From: Metarhizobium sp017305935
GTDB taxonomy: Bacteria; Pseudomonadota; Alphaproteobacteria; Rhizobiales; Rhizobiaceae
Assembly: GCF_029601685.1 (NCBI RefSeq)
Contig: NZ_JARRIR010000002.1
Location: 186,001-250,000, forward strand
DNA length: 64,000 nucleotides
Direction of reading: 5' to 3'
Notes under the pieces: model-generated
Told to the model about the DNA's origin: nothing
What the model saw: the letters and a program-made list of their open reading frames with translations, nothing else
The model's database searches: none
Position numbers and translations under genes: made by a program
In this document: piece after piece, positions 6,614 through 14,818 of the stretch
Layout of the letters: each line of letters begins with the position of its first letter
Numbering within the stretch: position 1 is the first letter of the stretch

Positions 6614-7459
6614 ATGCACGAACCGATCCCCACCCTCACTCTTCCTTCCGGCGCAAACGTGCCACGGCTCGGACAGGGCACCTGGGGCATGGGCGAGAAC
6701 GCCGTCGCCGAAGCCGGCGAGATCGACGCCTTGCGCCACGGCATCTCGCTCGGCATGACGCTGGTCGATACGGCGGAAATGTATGCCGAGGGCGGCGCCG
6801 AGATCGTCACCGGAAAGGCCATCGCCGGAATGCGTGAAAACATCTTCCTCGTCTCCAAGGTCTATCCCTGGAATGCCAGCCGCAAGGGCACGATCGAGGC
6901 CTGCGAGCGCAGCCTGAAGCGGCTCGGCGCCGATCGCATCGATCTTTATCTGCTGCATTGGCGCGGCGAACATCCGCTTTCCGATACGGTCGCCGCCTTC
7001 GAAACCTTGAAGCGCGACGGCAGGATCGGTGCCTGGGGCGTCTCGAATTTCGACACAGACGATATGCGGGAACTGCTGTCGGTGCCGGACGGGAAAAATT
7101 GCGCCGCCAACCAGGTGCTCTACAATCTCGGCCGGCGCGGCATCGAATTCGACCTGCTGCCTTTCTGCCGTGAACACACTATCCCGATCATGGCCTATTC
7201 GCCGATCGAGCAGGGCCGGCTGCTCACCCATCCGCGATTGATCGACATCGCCAAGGCCTATCAGGCGACGCCGGCGCAGGTGGCGCTGTCCTTCGTTCTG
7301 CGCCAGCCGGGCATCATCGCCATTCCGAAAAGCAGCAACCCGCATCGCATTGCCGAAAACCGCGACGCCACCGACCTGCACATCACCGAAGACGACTGGA
7401 AAGATCTCGACGCCGCCTTCCCGCCCCCGAAACGAAAAACGGCGCTGGCCATGCTCTGA
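6614..7459 (+). CDS. Aldo/keto reductase
   Basis: A 281-residue cytosolic NADPH-dependent oxidoreductase of the AKR superfamily. Visible signatures are LPRLGQGTWGMGE at the start, the catalytic Asp/Tyr region LVDTAEMYAEGGAEIVTGKAI, the Lys in IFLVSKVYPWN, the His in DLYLLHWRGEHP, and the NADP-binding tail GIIAIPKSSNPHRIAENRDA. That is the full Asp-Tyr-Lys-His tetrad and normal length. The ATG at 6614 has GGGAG seven bases upstream. The physiological substrate is unknown. It stands alone and divergent from the lysE-nth operon. Confidence 0.92.
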   Translation: MHEPIPTLTLPSGANVPRLGQGTWGMGENAVAEAGEIDALRHGISLGMTLVDTAEMYAEGGAEIVTGKAIAGMRENIFLVSKVYPWNASRKGTIEACERSLKRLGADRIDLYLLHWRGEHPLSDTVAAFETLKRDGRIGAWGVSNFDTDDMRELLSVPDGKNCAANQVLYNLGRRGIEFDLLPFCREHTIPIMAYSPIEQGRLLTHPRLIDIAKAYQATPAQVALSFVLRQPGIIAIPKSSNPHRIAENRDATDLHITEDDWKDLDAAFPPPKRKTALAML

Positions 7460-7495
7460 CCCGCGCCGTTCTCAAGCATTGTGATGGCAGGGAAA

Positions 7496-8068
7496 TTACA
7501 TCCCCTGCGACCCACGGTTCATGGCGGCGATGCCGGTGCGGCAGACTTCGGCCAGGCCGAGCGGCTTCACGATGGCGAGGAACTGGTCGATCTTGGAGGA
7601 CTTGCCGGTCAGCTCGAAGATGAAATGGCCGACCGTGGCGTCGATCACCTTGGCATGAAAGGCATCGGCGAGCCGCAGGACTTCGGCGCGATGCTCGCCC
7701 TCGCCGACGACCTTGACAAGCGCCACTTCGCGCTCGATCGGCCGTTCCTGGCCGAGTTCGCGGGCGCGCACCGTCAGATCGACGACGCGGTGAACCGGAA
7801 CGATGCGTTCGAGCTGCGCCTTGATCTGCTCCAGCACCACCGGCGTGCCGCTGGTGACGATGGTGATGCGCGACAGGTGCGCCTCATGCTCGGTCTCGGA
7901 AACCGTCAGGCTTTCGATGTTGTAGCCGCGCCCGGAAAACAGGCCGATGACGCGGGCGAGCACGCCCGGCTCGTTGTCGACCAGAACCGACAGCGTATGG
8001 CGCTCGGCCTTGGCGGTTTCTGTCGCAATGAAATAGGCGGAGCCCGTGGGTTGAAGGTGTGCGTTCAT
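7496..8068 (-). CDS. ilvH: Acetolactate synthase small (regulatory) subunit
   Basis: This 190-residue regulatory subunit binds valine and activates the catalytic subunit in branched-chain amino acid synthesis. The N-terminal ACT domain is clear (HTLSVLVDNEPGVLARVIGLFSGRGYNIESLTVSETE...SRITIV) and the C-terminal domain follows (EVALVKVVGEGEHRAEVLRLADAFHAKVIDAT...GKSSKIDQFLAIVKPLGLAEVCRTG). The ATG at 8068 is used; an upstream in-frame codon at 8101 has no support. It lies 81 bp after ilvI and is presumably cotranscribed from the ilv leader promoter. Confidence 0.96.
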   Translation of the reverse strand: MNAHLQPTGSAYFIATETAKAERHTLSVLVDNEPGVLARVIGLFSGRGYNIESLTVSETEHEAHLSRITIVTSGTPVVLEQIKAQLERIVPVHRVVDLTVRARELGQERPIEREVALVKVVGEGEHRAEVLRLADAFHAKVIDATVGHFIFELTGKSSKIDQFLAIVKPLGLAEVCRTGIAAMNRGSQGM

Positions 8069-8149
8069 GATTGATGTTCCGCTCGTTATCCTGTGAAGCA
8101 AAGACGAACGCGGCGCCCGGAGAGTTCAGGGGCGCCGCGTGTCTGACGA

Positions 8150-9928
8150 TCAAACCAGTTGCCGACCCTTGGCGTCGATGGCGTTGGCCACGGCCTCGTC
8201 GGTCGCCTCGTCGGGAAGGAGCATTTCGTTATGCGCCTTGCCCGAGGGGATCATCGGGAAGCAGTTGGCAAGGTTGGCGACGCGGCAATCGAAGATGACC
8301 GGGCGCTTGACCTCGATCATCTCGGCGATCTTGTCGTCCAGCTCGCGCGGGTTGTCGCAATACATGCCGACCGCGCCATAGGCTTCCGCCAGCTTGACGA
8401 AATCGGGCATGGCCTCGGTATAGGAGTTCGACAGGCGGTTGCCGTGCAGCAACTGCTGCCACTGGCGCACCATGCCCATGTACTGGTTGTTGAGGATGAA
8501 GATCTTGACCGGCAGGCCGTACTGGATCGCCGTCGACATTTCCTGGATGCACATCTGGATCGAGGCATCGCCGGCGATGTCGATGACCAGCGCGTCCGGA
8601 TGCGCCACCTGCACGCCGAGCGCTGCCGGCAGGCCGTACCCCATGGTGCCGAGGCCACCCGAGGTCAGCCAGTGCAACGGCTGCTCGAAGCCGAAGAACT
8701 GCGCCGCCCACATCTGATGCTGGCCGACTTCCGTAGTGATATAGGTATCGCGTCCCTTGGAATGCTCATACAGCCGCTGGATGGCGTATTGCGGCATGAT
8801 GACGTCCTGGCTCGGCGTATAGGCGAAGGAATTGCGCGCCCGCCAGCGGGCGATATCGCTCCACCAGTCCGACAGTTCGGTCTTGGCCGGCTTCTTCGGC
8901 AGCGCCCGCCACAGGCGGACCATGTCTTCGAGAACGCTGGCCGCATCGCCGGTGATGCCGATGTCGACGCGGACGTTCTTGTTGATCGAGGACGGATCGA
9001 CGTCGATATGGATCTTCTTCGAATTCGGCGAGAAGGCGTTGAGGCGGCCGGTGATGCGGTCGTCAAAACGGGCGCCGACGCAGATCATCACGTCGCAATC
9101 ATGCATCGCCATGTTGGCTTCGTAGGAGCCATGCATGCCCAGCATTCCGAGCCAGTTCTTGCCCGAGGCCGGATAGCAGCCGAGCCCCATCAGGGTCGAG
9201 GTGATCGGGAAATCGGTGAGCTCGATGATCTCGCGCAGCAGCTTGGTGGCTTCCGGGCCGGCATTGACGACGCCGCCGCCGGTATAGAAGACCGGACGGC
9301 GCGCGCTCGCCATCAGCTCGACGGCGGCCTGGATCTTCTTCAGATCGCCTTGGATCTTTGGCTGATAGCTCTTCTGCTCGATGTAGTCGGACGGCGGCTC
9401 GTAGGTGCCGGTCGCGAACTGGACGTCCTTGGGAATGTCGATGACGACGGGACCGGGACGGCCGGTCTGGGCGACGCGGAACGCCTCGTGGATGACGCGC
9501 GCCAGCTCGTTGACGTCCTTCACCAGCCAGTTGTGCTTGGTGCAGGGCCGGGTGATGCCGACCGTGTCGCATTCCTGGAAGGCATCGGAACCGATGAGGG
9601 TCGTCGGAACCTGGCCCGTGATGCAGACCAGCGGAACCGAATCCATCAGCGCATCCTGCAACGGCGTGACCGCATTGGTGGCGCCGGGACCGGAGGTAAC
9701 CAGCATGACGCCGACCTTGCCGGTGGAGCGGGCATAACCTTCGGCCGCATGGCCGGCGCCTTGCTCGTGGCGCACGAGGATATGCTGGATGTCGTCCTGC
9801 TGGAAGATTTCGTCATAGATCGGCAGCACGGCGCCGCCCGGATAACCGAAGATGTGCTCGACCCCGTTGTCCTTCAGCGCCTTGAGAACGATCTCCGCGC
9901 CCGTCATCTGGTTTTCTGTGCCCGTCAT
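8150..9928 (-). CDS. ilvI: Acetolactate synthase large (catalytic) subunit
   Basis: This 592-residue ThDP-dependent enzyme joins two pyruvates into acetolactate, or pyruvate and 2-oxobutyrate into acetohydroxybutyrate, the first common step to Val, Leu and Ile. Landmarks are IFGYPGGAVLPIYDEIF with the catalytic Glu in ILVRHEQGAGHAAEGYARSTG, the FAD-binding middle domain (NWLGMLGMHGSYEANMAMHDCDVMICVGARFDDRITG), and the ThDP/Mg motif IAGDASIQM...ILNNQYMGMVRQWQ. The ATG at 9928 gives the usual MTG...MTGAEIVLKALKDNGV start. An in-frame ATG at 9982, right after the terminator T-run, would add 18 residues. Expression is likely set by the leader at 9983-10095. Confidence 0.96.
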   Translation of the reverse strand: MTGTENQMTGAEIVLKALKDNGVEHIFGYPGGAVLPIYDEIFQQDDIQHILVRHEQGAGHAAEGYARSTGKVGVMLVTSGPGATNAVTPLQDALMDSVPLVCITGQVPTTLIGSDAFQECDTVGITRPCTKHNWLVKDVNELARVIHEAFRVAQTGRPGPVVIDIPKDVQFATGTYEPPSDYIEQKSYQPKIQGDLKKIQAAVELMASARRPVFYTGGGVVNAGPEATKLLREIIELTDFPITSTLMGLGCYPASGKNWLGMLGMHGSYEANMAMHDCDVMICVGARFDDRITGRLNAFSPNSKKIHIDVDPSSINKNVRVDIGITGDAASVLEDMVRLWRALPKKPAKTELSDWWSDIARWRARNSFAYTPSQDVIMPQYAIQRLYEHSKGRDTYITTEVGQHQMWAAQFFGFEQPLHWLTSGGLGTMGYGLPAALGVQVAHPDALVIDIAGDASIQMCIQEMSTAIQYGLPVKIFILNNQYMGMVRQWQQLLHGNRLSNSYTEAMPDFVKLAEAYGAVGMYCDNPRELDDKIAEMIEVKRPVIFDCRVANLANCFPMIPSGKAHNEMLLPDEATDEAVANAIDAKGRQLV

Positions 9929-9982
9929 GCTCTGTTCCGTTCGTGTGCTGCTTGTCTCGGGTTCTGGAAGAAAAATGGACAT

Positions 9983-10005
9983 AAAAAAAGGCCCCTGAGG
10001 AGCCT
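9983..10005 (-). terminator. Leader terminator (attenuator) of ilvI-ilvH
   Basis: On the minus strand AGGCTCC-TCA-GGGGCCT forms a 7-bp stem (one G-U pair), immediately followed by seven T. It sits between the leader peptide stop and the ilvI ATG, the classic attenuator position. Confidence 0.75.
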
Positions 10006-10009
10006 GTTT

Positions 10010-10063
10010 AACGCGCATGGGTGGCTAACGCCGGGTGGTTACACCACCCTGCCCATGCGCGTT
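10010..10063 (-). promoter_or_regulatory. Leader RNA hairpins upstream of the ilv attenuator
   Basis: AACGCGCATGGG (minus strand 10063-10052) pairs perfectly over 12 bp with CCCATGCGCGTT (10021-10010). Nested inside is GGGTGGT-loop-ACCACCC (10049-10033), whose 5' arm holds the last two Val codons of the leader peptide and whose loop region holds its stop codon. GGGTGGT could alternatively pair with GCCACCC. I do not see an antiterminator that directly sequesters the terminator's 5' arm, so the switching mechanism is unresolved. Confidence 0.6.
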
Positions 10064-10095
10064 CCCACCACAATAAGGATGCCAAAAGTTTTCAT
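10039..10095 (-). CDS. ilvL: ilv leader peptide rich in Ile, Leu and Val
   Basis: An 18-codon frame on the minus strand from ATG (10095-10093) to TAA (10041-10039) encodes MKTFGILIVVGTRMGRVV, with seven branched-chain residues, including the run ILIVV and a final VV. It is followed by overlapping hairpins and a Rho-independent terminator in front of ilvI, the arrangement of branched-chain amino acid attenuators. The promoter hexamer ends only eight bases before the ATG, so the mRNA is probably leaderless or nearly so, as reported for the rhizobial trp leader. No Shine-Dalgarno is visible. It is too short for routine gene finding. Confidence 0.75.
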   Translation of the reverse strand: MKTFGILIVVGTRMGRVV

Positions 10096-10103
10096 GGGCG
10101 CGA

Positions 10104-10132
10104 TTGATAGACAGAAAGTATCGCCGCGTCAA
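10104..10132 (-). promoter_or_regulatory. sigma70-type promoter of the ilv leader
   Basis: On the minus strand TTGACG (10132-10127), a 17-base spacer, then TATCAA (10109-10104). This is a strong match to TTGACA/TATAAT. The leader ATG begins nine bases after the -10 box, so initiation at or within a few bases of the A is expected. Confidence 0.65.
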
Positions 10133-10250
10133 CGAAAATAGAGCAAAAATTACCCTTTTCGCGCCACCGGACAGGGTCCTTGGGCCGATCCGGCGTTACA
10201 CCAGTTGTTAATTGCAGAGCCTTAAGATGAGGGAACCATGATGGTTTTCG

Positions 10251-12374
10251 ATGGGCGGCATGGGAGGCCCGGCCAGGGCATCCGGCAGCCACGGCACGGA
10301 GTCGATATTGCTCAACAACGATCTGCAGTCCGCGGGGAAAGCCGGAGAAACCGACCGGCGCGACGCGCTGACGCCCGGCAACCGTTTCCTTGGCCGAGTT
10401 GTTGCCTGTAACGGCGCCCGCGCAACCATCGCCGCGATCGCCGAGGACGGCAATACCGATCTCACCGAACTATGGTCCGTCGGCCGTCTGATCTCGATTT
10501 CCGTTCCGCCGAACCGCGTCGTGGCGCTGGCCTATTCGATGGAGACCGGCGCCGATCACTGGATCGAGCGTCAGGACAACCAGTTCCGCATCGAGGTGGA
10601 GCTGCTCGGCGAGGTCCAGATCTTCCCCGATGGCCGCGAGCATTTCTCGACCGGCATCTCCCGCTATCCCTATCTCGGCGCCATCGCCCACCGCATCCGT
10701 TCCTCCGACCTGATGCGCATCTACGATACCGGCAAGACCGATACCTGCGTCGTCGGCAAGCTGACCCAGGACGAAAGCATCGACGCCACCATCCACATTC
10801 CCTCGATGCTGTCGAAGCATTTCGCGGTCGTGGGCTCGACCGGTGTCGGCAAGTCGACGGCGGTATCGCTGCTGCTGCACCGCGCCATCCGCTCCGATCC
10901 GCGCCTGCGCGTGCTGATCCTCGATCCGCACAACGAATTCGCTGCCGCCTTTCCCGATCATGCGGTGGTCATCGATACGGAATCGCTCGATCTCCCCTTC
11001 TGGCTGATGCGGCTGGACGAATTCGCCGAGGTTGTCTTTCGCGGCCGCCCGCCGGTCGCCGAAGAGATGGATATGCTGCGCGATATCATCCCCGAGGCCA
11101 AGAAGGCGTTTCGCGGCACCGACTCGCCGCTGGTGCGCCGGCAGGGCGATAAGAATTCCTACACGGCGGATACGCCGGTGCCCTATCGCATGGCCGATCT
11201 CCTCGCCCTGATCGACGAGCGCATCGGCAAGCTGGAAGGCCGCAGTGAGAAACCGGCGTTGCGCTCGCTGAAGGTCCGCATCCTCTCGGCAATCAACGAC
11301 CCACGCTATCATTTCATGTTTTCCAGCAACACGATCACCGACACGATCCTGGAAACGGTGGCCCATATCTTCCGCATTCCCGGCGACAGCAGGCCGATCT
11401 GCACGTTCCAGCTCGCCGGCATTCCCTCTGAGGTGGTCAATTCGGTGGCCTCCGTGCTCTGCCGCCTCGCCTTCGAACTCGCCATGTGGAGCAACGGCGC
11501 CATCCACATGCTGGTCGTCTGCGAGGAAGCGCACCGCTACGTGCCGGCCGATCCCAATCTCGGCTTCTTCCCGACCCGCCAGGCGATCGCCCGCATCGCC
11601 AAGGAAGGCCGCAAATACGGCGCTTCGCTCGGCATCATCACCCAGCGCCCCGGTGAACTCGACCAGACCATCCTGTCGCAATGCTCGACGCTGTTCGCCA
11701 TGCGGCTGTCCAACGACCGCGACCAGGACATCATCCGCTCGGCCATCCCCAATTCCTCGATCTCGACGACCAATTTCATCTCCTCGATCGGCAATGGCGA
11801 AGCCATCGCCTTCGGTGAGGCGATTGCCGTGCCGATGCGCATGCGCTTCACCCGCGTCGAACAGGATCGCCTGCCGAAAGCCAGCACCGCCGCCAACAAG
11901 GCGGGAGACGAAACGCCTGAGACGGTCGATCTGCGCATGGTGGTCAACCGCATGCGCGCCGCCGGCGTGCAGGACACGTCCGGACAGTTCACCCTGTCGG
12001 GCGCCGAACGCGAAGCCTTCGACATGGCGACAGAAGACGGTTTCGACGGCTTTTCGCGCACGCCCTCCCATGCGCCGGCGCTGGCCGAATCCGTTCATGA
12101 AGCGCAAAAACCCTACGATTCCTCAATGCTGCCACGCGCCACAGCCGCGGCACCCGCAAGACCCGAGCCGGTACAGCCCCGGCCGGAGCCGCCGGGCCGG
12201 GAACCGATATCACGCGAGCCGTTGCGCAGCAGCGCCTTCGGCGCCGAGCCGCCGCGTTACGTCCCACCGCAGCCACCGGCTCCACCAAGCGGCCCCGTGC
12301 CGCGTCGCGAGCCCGGCTCGTTGCGTGACAGCATCCTGAAAAAACCGCTGAGCAGCCTTTACCGCAAGGACTGA
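10251..12374 (+). CDS. HerA-like P-loop ATPase (DUF87)
   Basis: A 707-residue protein of the HerA/FtsK superfamily. An N-terminal HAS-barrel-like segment (RFLGRVVACNGARATIAAIAED...VGRLISISVP) precedes Walker A GSTGVGKST near residues 194-202, a DPHNEF motif, Walker B MLVVCEEAHRYVP near 420, and ILSQCSTLFAMRLSNDRDQ. The last 150 residues are Pro/Arg-rich and probably disordered. HerA enzymes are hexameric DNA translocases that usually act with the nuclease NurA in archaea; no NurA-like gene is nearby. The first codon is uncertain: ATG 10251 has no good ribosome-binding site, and a better one (GAGGGAACC) serves an out-of-frame ATG at 10238. Confidence 0.88.
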   Translation: MGGMGGPARASGSHGTESILLNNDLQSAGKAGETDRRDALTPGNRFLGRVVACNGARATIAAIAEDGNTDLTELWSVGRLISISVPPNRVVALAYSMETGADHWIERQDNQFRIEVELLGEVQIFPDGREHFSTGISRYPYLGAIAHRIRSSDLMRIYDTGKTDTCVVGKLTQDESIDATIHIPSMLSKHFAVVGSTGVGKSTAVSLLLHRAIRSDPRLRVLILDPHNEFAAAFPDHAVVIDTESLDLPFWLMRLDEFAEVVFRGRPPVAEEMDMLRDIIPEAKKAFRGTDSPLVRRQGDKNSYTADTPVPYRMADLLALIDERIGKLEGRSEKPALRSLKVRILSAINDPRYHFMFSSNTITDTILETVAHIFRIPGDSRPICTFQLAGIPSEVVNSVASVLCRLAFELAMWSNGAIHMLVVCEEAHRYVPADPNLGFFPTRQAIARIAKEGRKYGASLGIITQRPGELDQTILSQCSTLFAMRLSNDRDQDIIRSAIPNSSISTTNFISSIGNGEAIAFGEAIAVPMRMRFTRVEQDRLPKASTAANKAGDETPETVDLRMVVNRMRAAGVQDTSGQFTLSGAEREAFDMATEDGFDGFSRTPSHAPALAESVHEAQKPYDSSMLPRATAAAPARPEPVQPRPEPPGREPISREPLRSSAFGAEPPRYVPPQPPAPPSGPVPRREPGSLRDSILKKPLSSLYRKD

Positions 12375-12429
12375 ACATCACGGAAGGCGGCGCCGGCTTT
12401 CGCGCGAAAACACTTCGGCCGGACGGTGC

Positions 12430-13332
12430 TTAACCGGCCCCGTCGAGCCGCACCCAGCTTTCGTCCATCTGGTTGCGAAACCAGGTCATCTGCCGCTTGG
12501 CATATTGCCGTGTCGCGGCCGCGCCCTGTTCGCGCACGCGCTCTGCATCCAGCTCTCCTGAAAGCATGGCGGCAATCTGCGATACGCCGATGGCCTTCAT
12601 CACCGGCATCTGCGGCGAAAGTTCTTGGGCCAGCAGCGCCTGCACTTCCTCCACCGCGCCGGAGTCCAGCATCTGCTCGAAGCGGCGGCCGATGCGGCCA
12701 TGCAACAGGCTGCGCTCCGGCAACACGACATATTTTTCTGCTCTCTCCGGATCGATGACAAGCGGGCCGGTGCGGTTCTGGAAATCGGTGATCGACCGGC
12801 CGGTGGCGTCGAGAATTTCCAGCGCCCGCACGATACGCTGGCCATCCTGCCGATTGAGCTGCGCGGCGGCGGCGCCATCGCGCGCCGCAAGCAGGTCATG
12901 CAGCCGCTCCGGCCCTTCCGCGGCCAGCCGCCCGCGCCAGCCTTCGCGAATGGCCACGTCGACCCCGGGCATTTCCGAGAGCCCGCCGGTCAGCGCCTTG
13001 AAATACAACCCGGTGCCGCCAACGAAGACCGGCAGTTTTCCTTCAGCTTTGAGACGCGGCAGCAATTCGGTGACGTCGCGCAGCCACGCCCCGGTCGAAT
13101 AGGCGGCGCCTGCCGGCACATGGCCGTAGAGCAGATGCGGTATCCCTTCCATCTCCGCCTCGGAGGGCCGCGCCGTCAGCACCCGCAGCGTATCGTAGAC
13201 CTGCATGCTGTCGGCATTGACGACCACGCCGTTTCTTTCGCGCGCCAGCTTCACCGCCAATGCGGACTTGCCGCTGGCGGTCGGGCCGGTTATCAGGATC
13301 GCGTCCTGTCGGTCGAGAAGGTTTTCCATCAT
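12430..13332 (-). CDS. miaA: tRNA dimethylallyltransferase MiaA
   Basis: This 300-residue enzyme attaches a dimethylallyl group to A37 of tRNAs reading UNN codons. Walker A is AILITGPTASGKSALAVKLA near residues 11-30, followed by the DSMQVY motif (VVVNADSMQVYDTL), PVFVGGTGLYFKAL, and the C-terminal AAATRQYAKRQMTWFRNQ tRNA-binding signature. The start is MMENLLDRQ at 13332 or 13329. The start codons of miaA and divergent serB overlap, so each gene's promoter must lie inside the other. It converges on the HerA-like gene. Confidence 0.96.
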   Translation of the reverse strand: MMENLLDRQDAILITGPTASGKSALAVKLARERNGVVVNADSMQVYDTLRVLTARPSEAEMEGIPHLLYGHVPAGAAYSTGAWLRDVTELLPRLKAEGKLPVFVGGTGLYFKALTGGLSEMPGVDVAIREGWRGRLAAEGPERLHDLLAARDGAAAAQLNRQDGQRIVRALEILDATGRSITDFQNRTGPLVIDPERAEKYVVLPERSLLHGRIGRRFEQMLDSGAVEEVQALLAQELSPQMPVMKAIGVSQIAAMLSGELDAERVREQGAAATRQYAKRQMTWFRNQMDESWVRLDGAG

Positions 13333-14221
13333 GGCGTTCGTTGCCACGCTTATAGCCAATCCGTCAAACCCCATTCTAACCCCGGAGCTTGCGGAAAAAG
13401 CGGCGGGCGCGGTCACAGCAAGCGGCCTCTACTGGCTGGCCGACGGCATCGCCTGCGATATCGTGCTCAAGGACGGTGTAGAGGCACAGGCCGCCGAGAT
13501 GGCGCTGCGCAACGAAATCGGCACGCTTGCCGTCGACGTCGCCGTGCAGAATGCCGAGACCCGCCGCAAGCGCTTCTTGATCGCCGACATGGATTCGACC
13601 ATGATCGGCCAGGAATGTATCGACGAGCTGGCCGCCGAAGTCGGCCTTAAGGACAAGGTCGCGGCGATCACTGCCCGCGCCATGAACGGCGAGATCGCCT
13701 TCGAACCGGCCCTGCGCGAACGCGTCGGCCTCTTGAAGGGTCTGCCCCTCGGCGTCATCGACGAAGTGATCGCCAGGCGCATCACGCTCACCCCTGGCGG
13801 CATCGAACTGGTCCGCACCATGAAATCCAAGGGCTATTACACCGCGCTGGTCTCCGGCGGCTTCACCCTGTTCACCGGTCCGGTCGCTGCAAGGATCGGC
13901 TTTGACGAAAACCGCGCCAACATCCTCGAAGCCGAAGGCGACGCGCTCGCCGGCACGGTCGCCGAGCCGATCCTCGGCAAGCAGGCCAAGGTCGATGCCC
14001 TCAACGACATCGCCACCCGGCTCGGCATCACGGCGGAAGATGCGATTGCCGTCGGCGACGGCGCCAACGATCTCGGCATGCTGGGAATCGCCGGCACCGG
14101 TGTCGCCCTGCACGCCAAGCCGGTCGTCGCCCAGCAGGCGCAGATCCGCATCGACCACGGCGACCTGACGGCGCTGCTCTACCTACAGGGCTATCGCAAG
14201 CACGAATTCGTCGCCGGCTGA
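13331..14221 (+). CDS. serB: Phosphoserine phosphatase SerB
   Basis: A 296-residue HAD-family phosphatase performing the last step of serine synthesis. HAD motif I is FLIADMDSTMIGQECIDELA near residues 83-100, motif II TALVSGGFTLFTGPVA, and motif III/IV AIAVGDGANDLGMLGIAGTGVALHAKP. The first 75 residues form a regulatory N-terminal extension. ATG 13331 has GAGAAGG nine bases upstream, within the miaA coding region. The upstream in-frame codon at 13205 lies deep in miaA and is rejected. The GNAT gene follows 6 bp after the stop. Confidence 0.95.
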   Translation: MAFVATLIANPSNPILTPELAEKAAGAVTASGLYWLADGIACDIVLKDGVEAQAAEMALRNEIGTLAVDVAVQNAETRRKRFLIADMDSTMIGQECIDELAAEVGLKDKVAAITARAMNGEIAFEPALRERVGLLKGLPLGVIDEVIARRITLTPGGIELVRTMKSKGYYTALVSGGFTLFTGPVAARIGFDENRANILEAEGDALAGTVAEPILGKQAKVDALNDIATRLGITAEDAIAVGDGANDLGMLGIAGTGVALHAKPVVAQQAQIRIDHGDLTALLYLQGYRKHEFVAG

Positions 14222-14227
14222 GCGACC

Positions 14228-14809
14228 ATGACGCCCGCCCCGCTCATCGAAACCGCACGTCTTCGACTGCGCGATTGGTCCGAGGGCGATCGCGACCTGT
14301 TCCATGAGATCAATGCCGACCGCAAGGTCATGGAATATTTTCCCTTCCGTCGCACCCGCGCCGAGTCGGACGCCCTGTTCGACCGGCTGCGGGCAACAAT
14401 TCTCGAAGACGGCCTCGGCTTCCACGCCGTGGCGCTGAAGAACAATGACGAGGCCATCGGCTTCTGCGGCCTGGCCAAGGCCGGCGTCGAACCGGTCCTG
14501 CCCGCCGGCACTGTCGAGATCGGCTGGCGTCTCGCCACCCGCTTCTGGGGCCACGGCTACATCATCGAAGCCGCCGGCGCCCTGCTCGACCACGGTTTCG
14601 CAACGCTGCAACTCCCCGAAATCGTCTCCTTCGCCGTCGCCGCCAATCGCCGTTCGGTAGCGGTCATGGAGCGCATAGGGCTGCGCCGCGATACGGCGCG
14701 CGATTTCGACCATCCCCGCGTTCCGGACGACCGGCTGGATTTGAAGCGGCATGTGCTCTATGCCATCGGCAGAGACGAATGGAAGGAACGGCAAAGTCGC
14801 CGCTCCTGA
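14228..14809 (+). CDS. GNAT-family N-acetyltransferase (RimJ/RimL type)
   Basis: A 193-residue acetyl-CoA-dependent transferase. It starts IETARLRLRDWSEGDRDLFHEINADRKVMEYFPFRRT, the RimJ/RimL-like opening, and has the acetyl-CoA loop region EIGWRLATRFWGHGYIIEAAGALLDHGF and the closing FAVAANRRSVAVMERIGLRRD. The substrate may be a protein N-terminus or a small amine. It follows serB by 6 bp, so it is probably cotranscribed, and it converges on degP with a 9-bp gap. Confidence 0.9.
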   Translation: MTPAPLIETARLRLRDWSEGDRDLFHEINADRKVMEYFPFRRTRAESDALFDRLRATILEDGLGFHAVALKNNDEAIGFCGLAKAGVEPVLPAGTVEIGWRLATRFWGHGYIIEAAGALLDHGFATLQLPEIVSFAVAANRRSVAVMERIGLRRDTARDFDHPRVPDDRLDLKRHVLYAIGRDEWKERQSRRS

Positions 14810-14818
14810 ACCAGCACC

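Noticed and set aside
10238..10250. ATG codons with a good ribosome-binding site just before the HerA-like gene
   Set aside because: Both ATGs (10238 and 10241) are out of frame with the ATPase and lead to no recognisable product; at most a short upstream frame.
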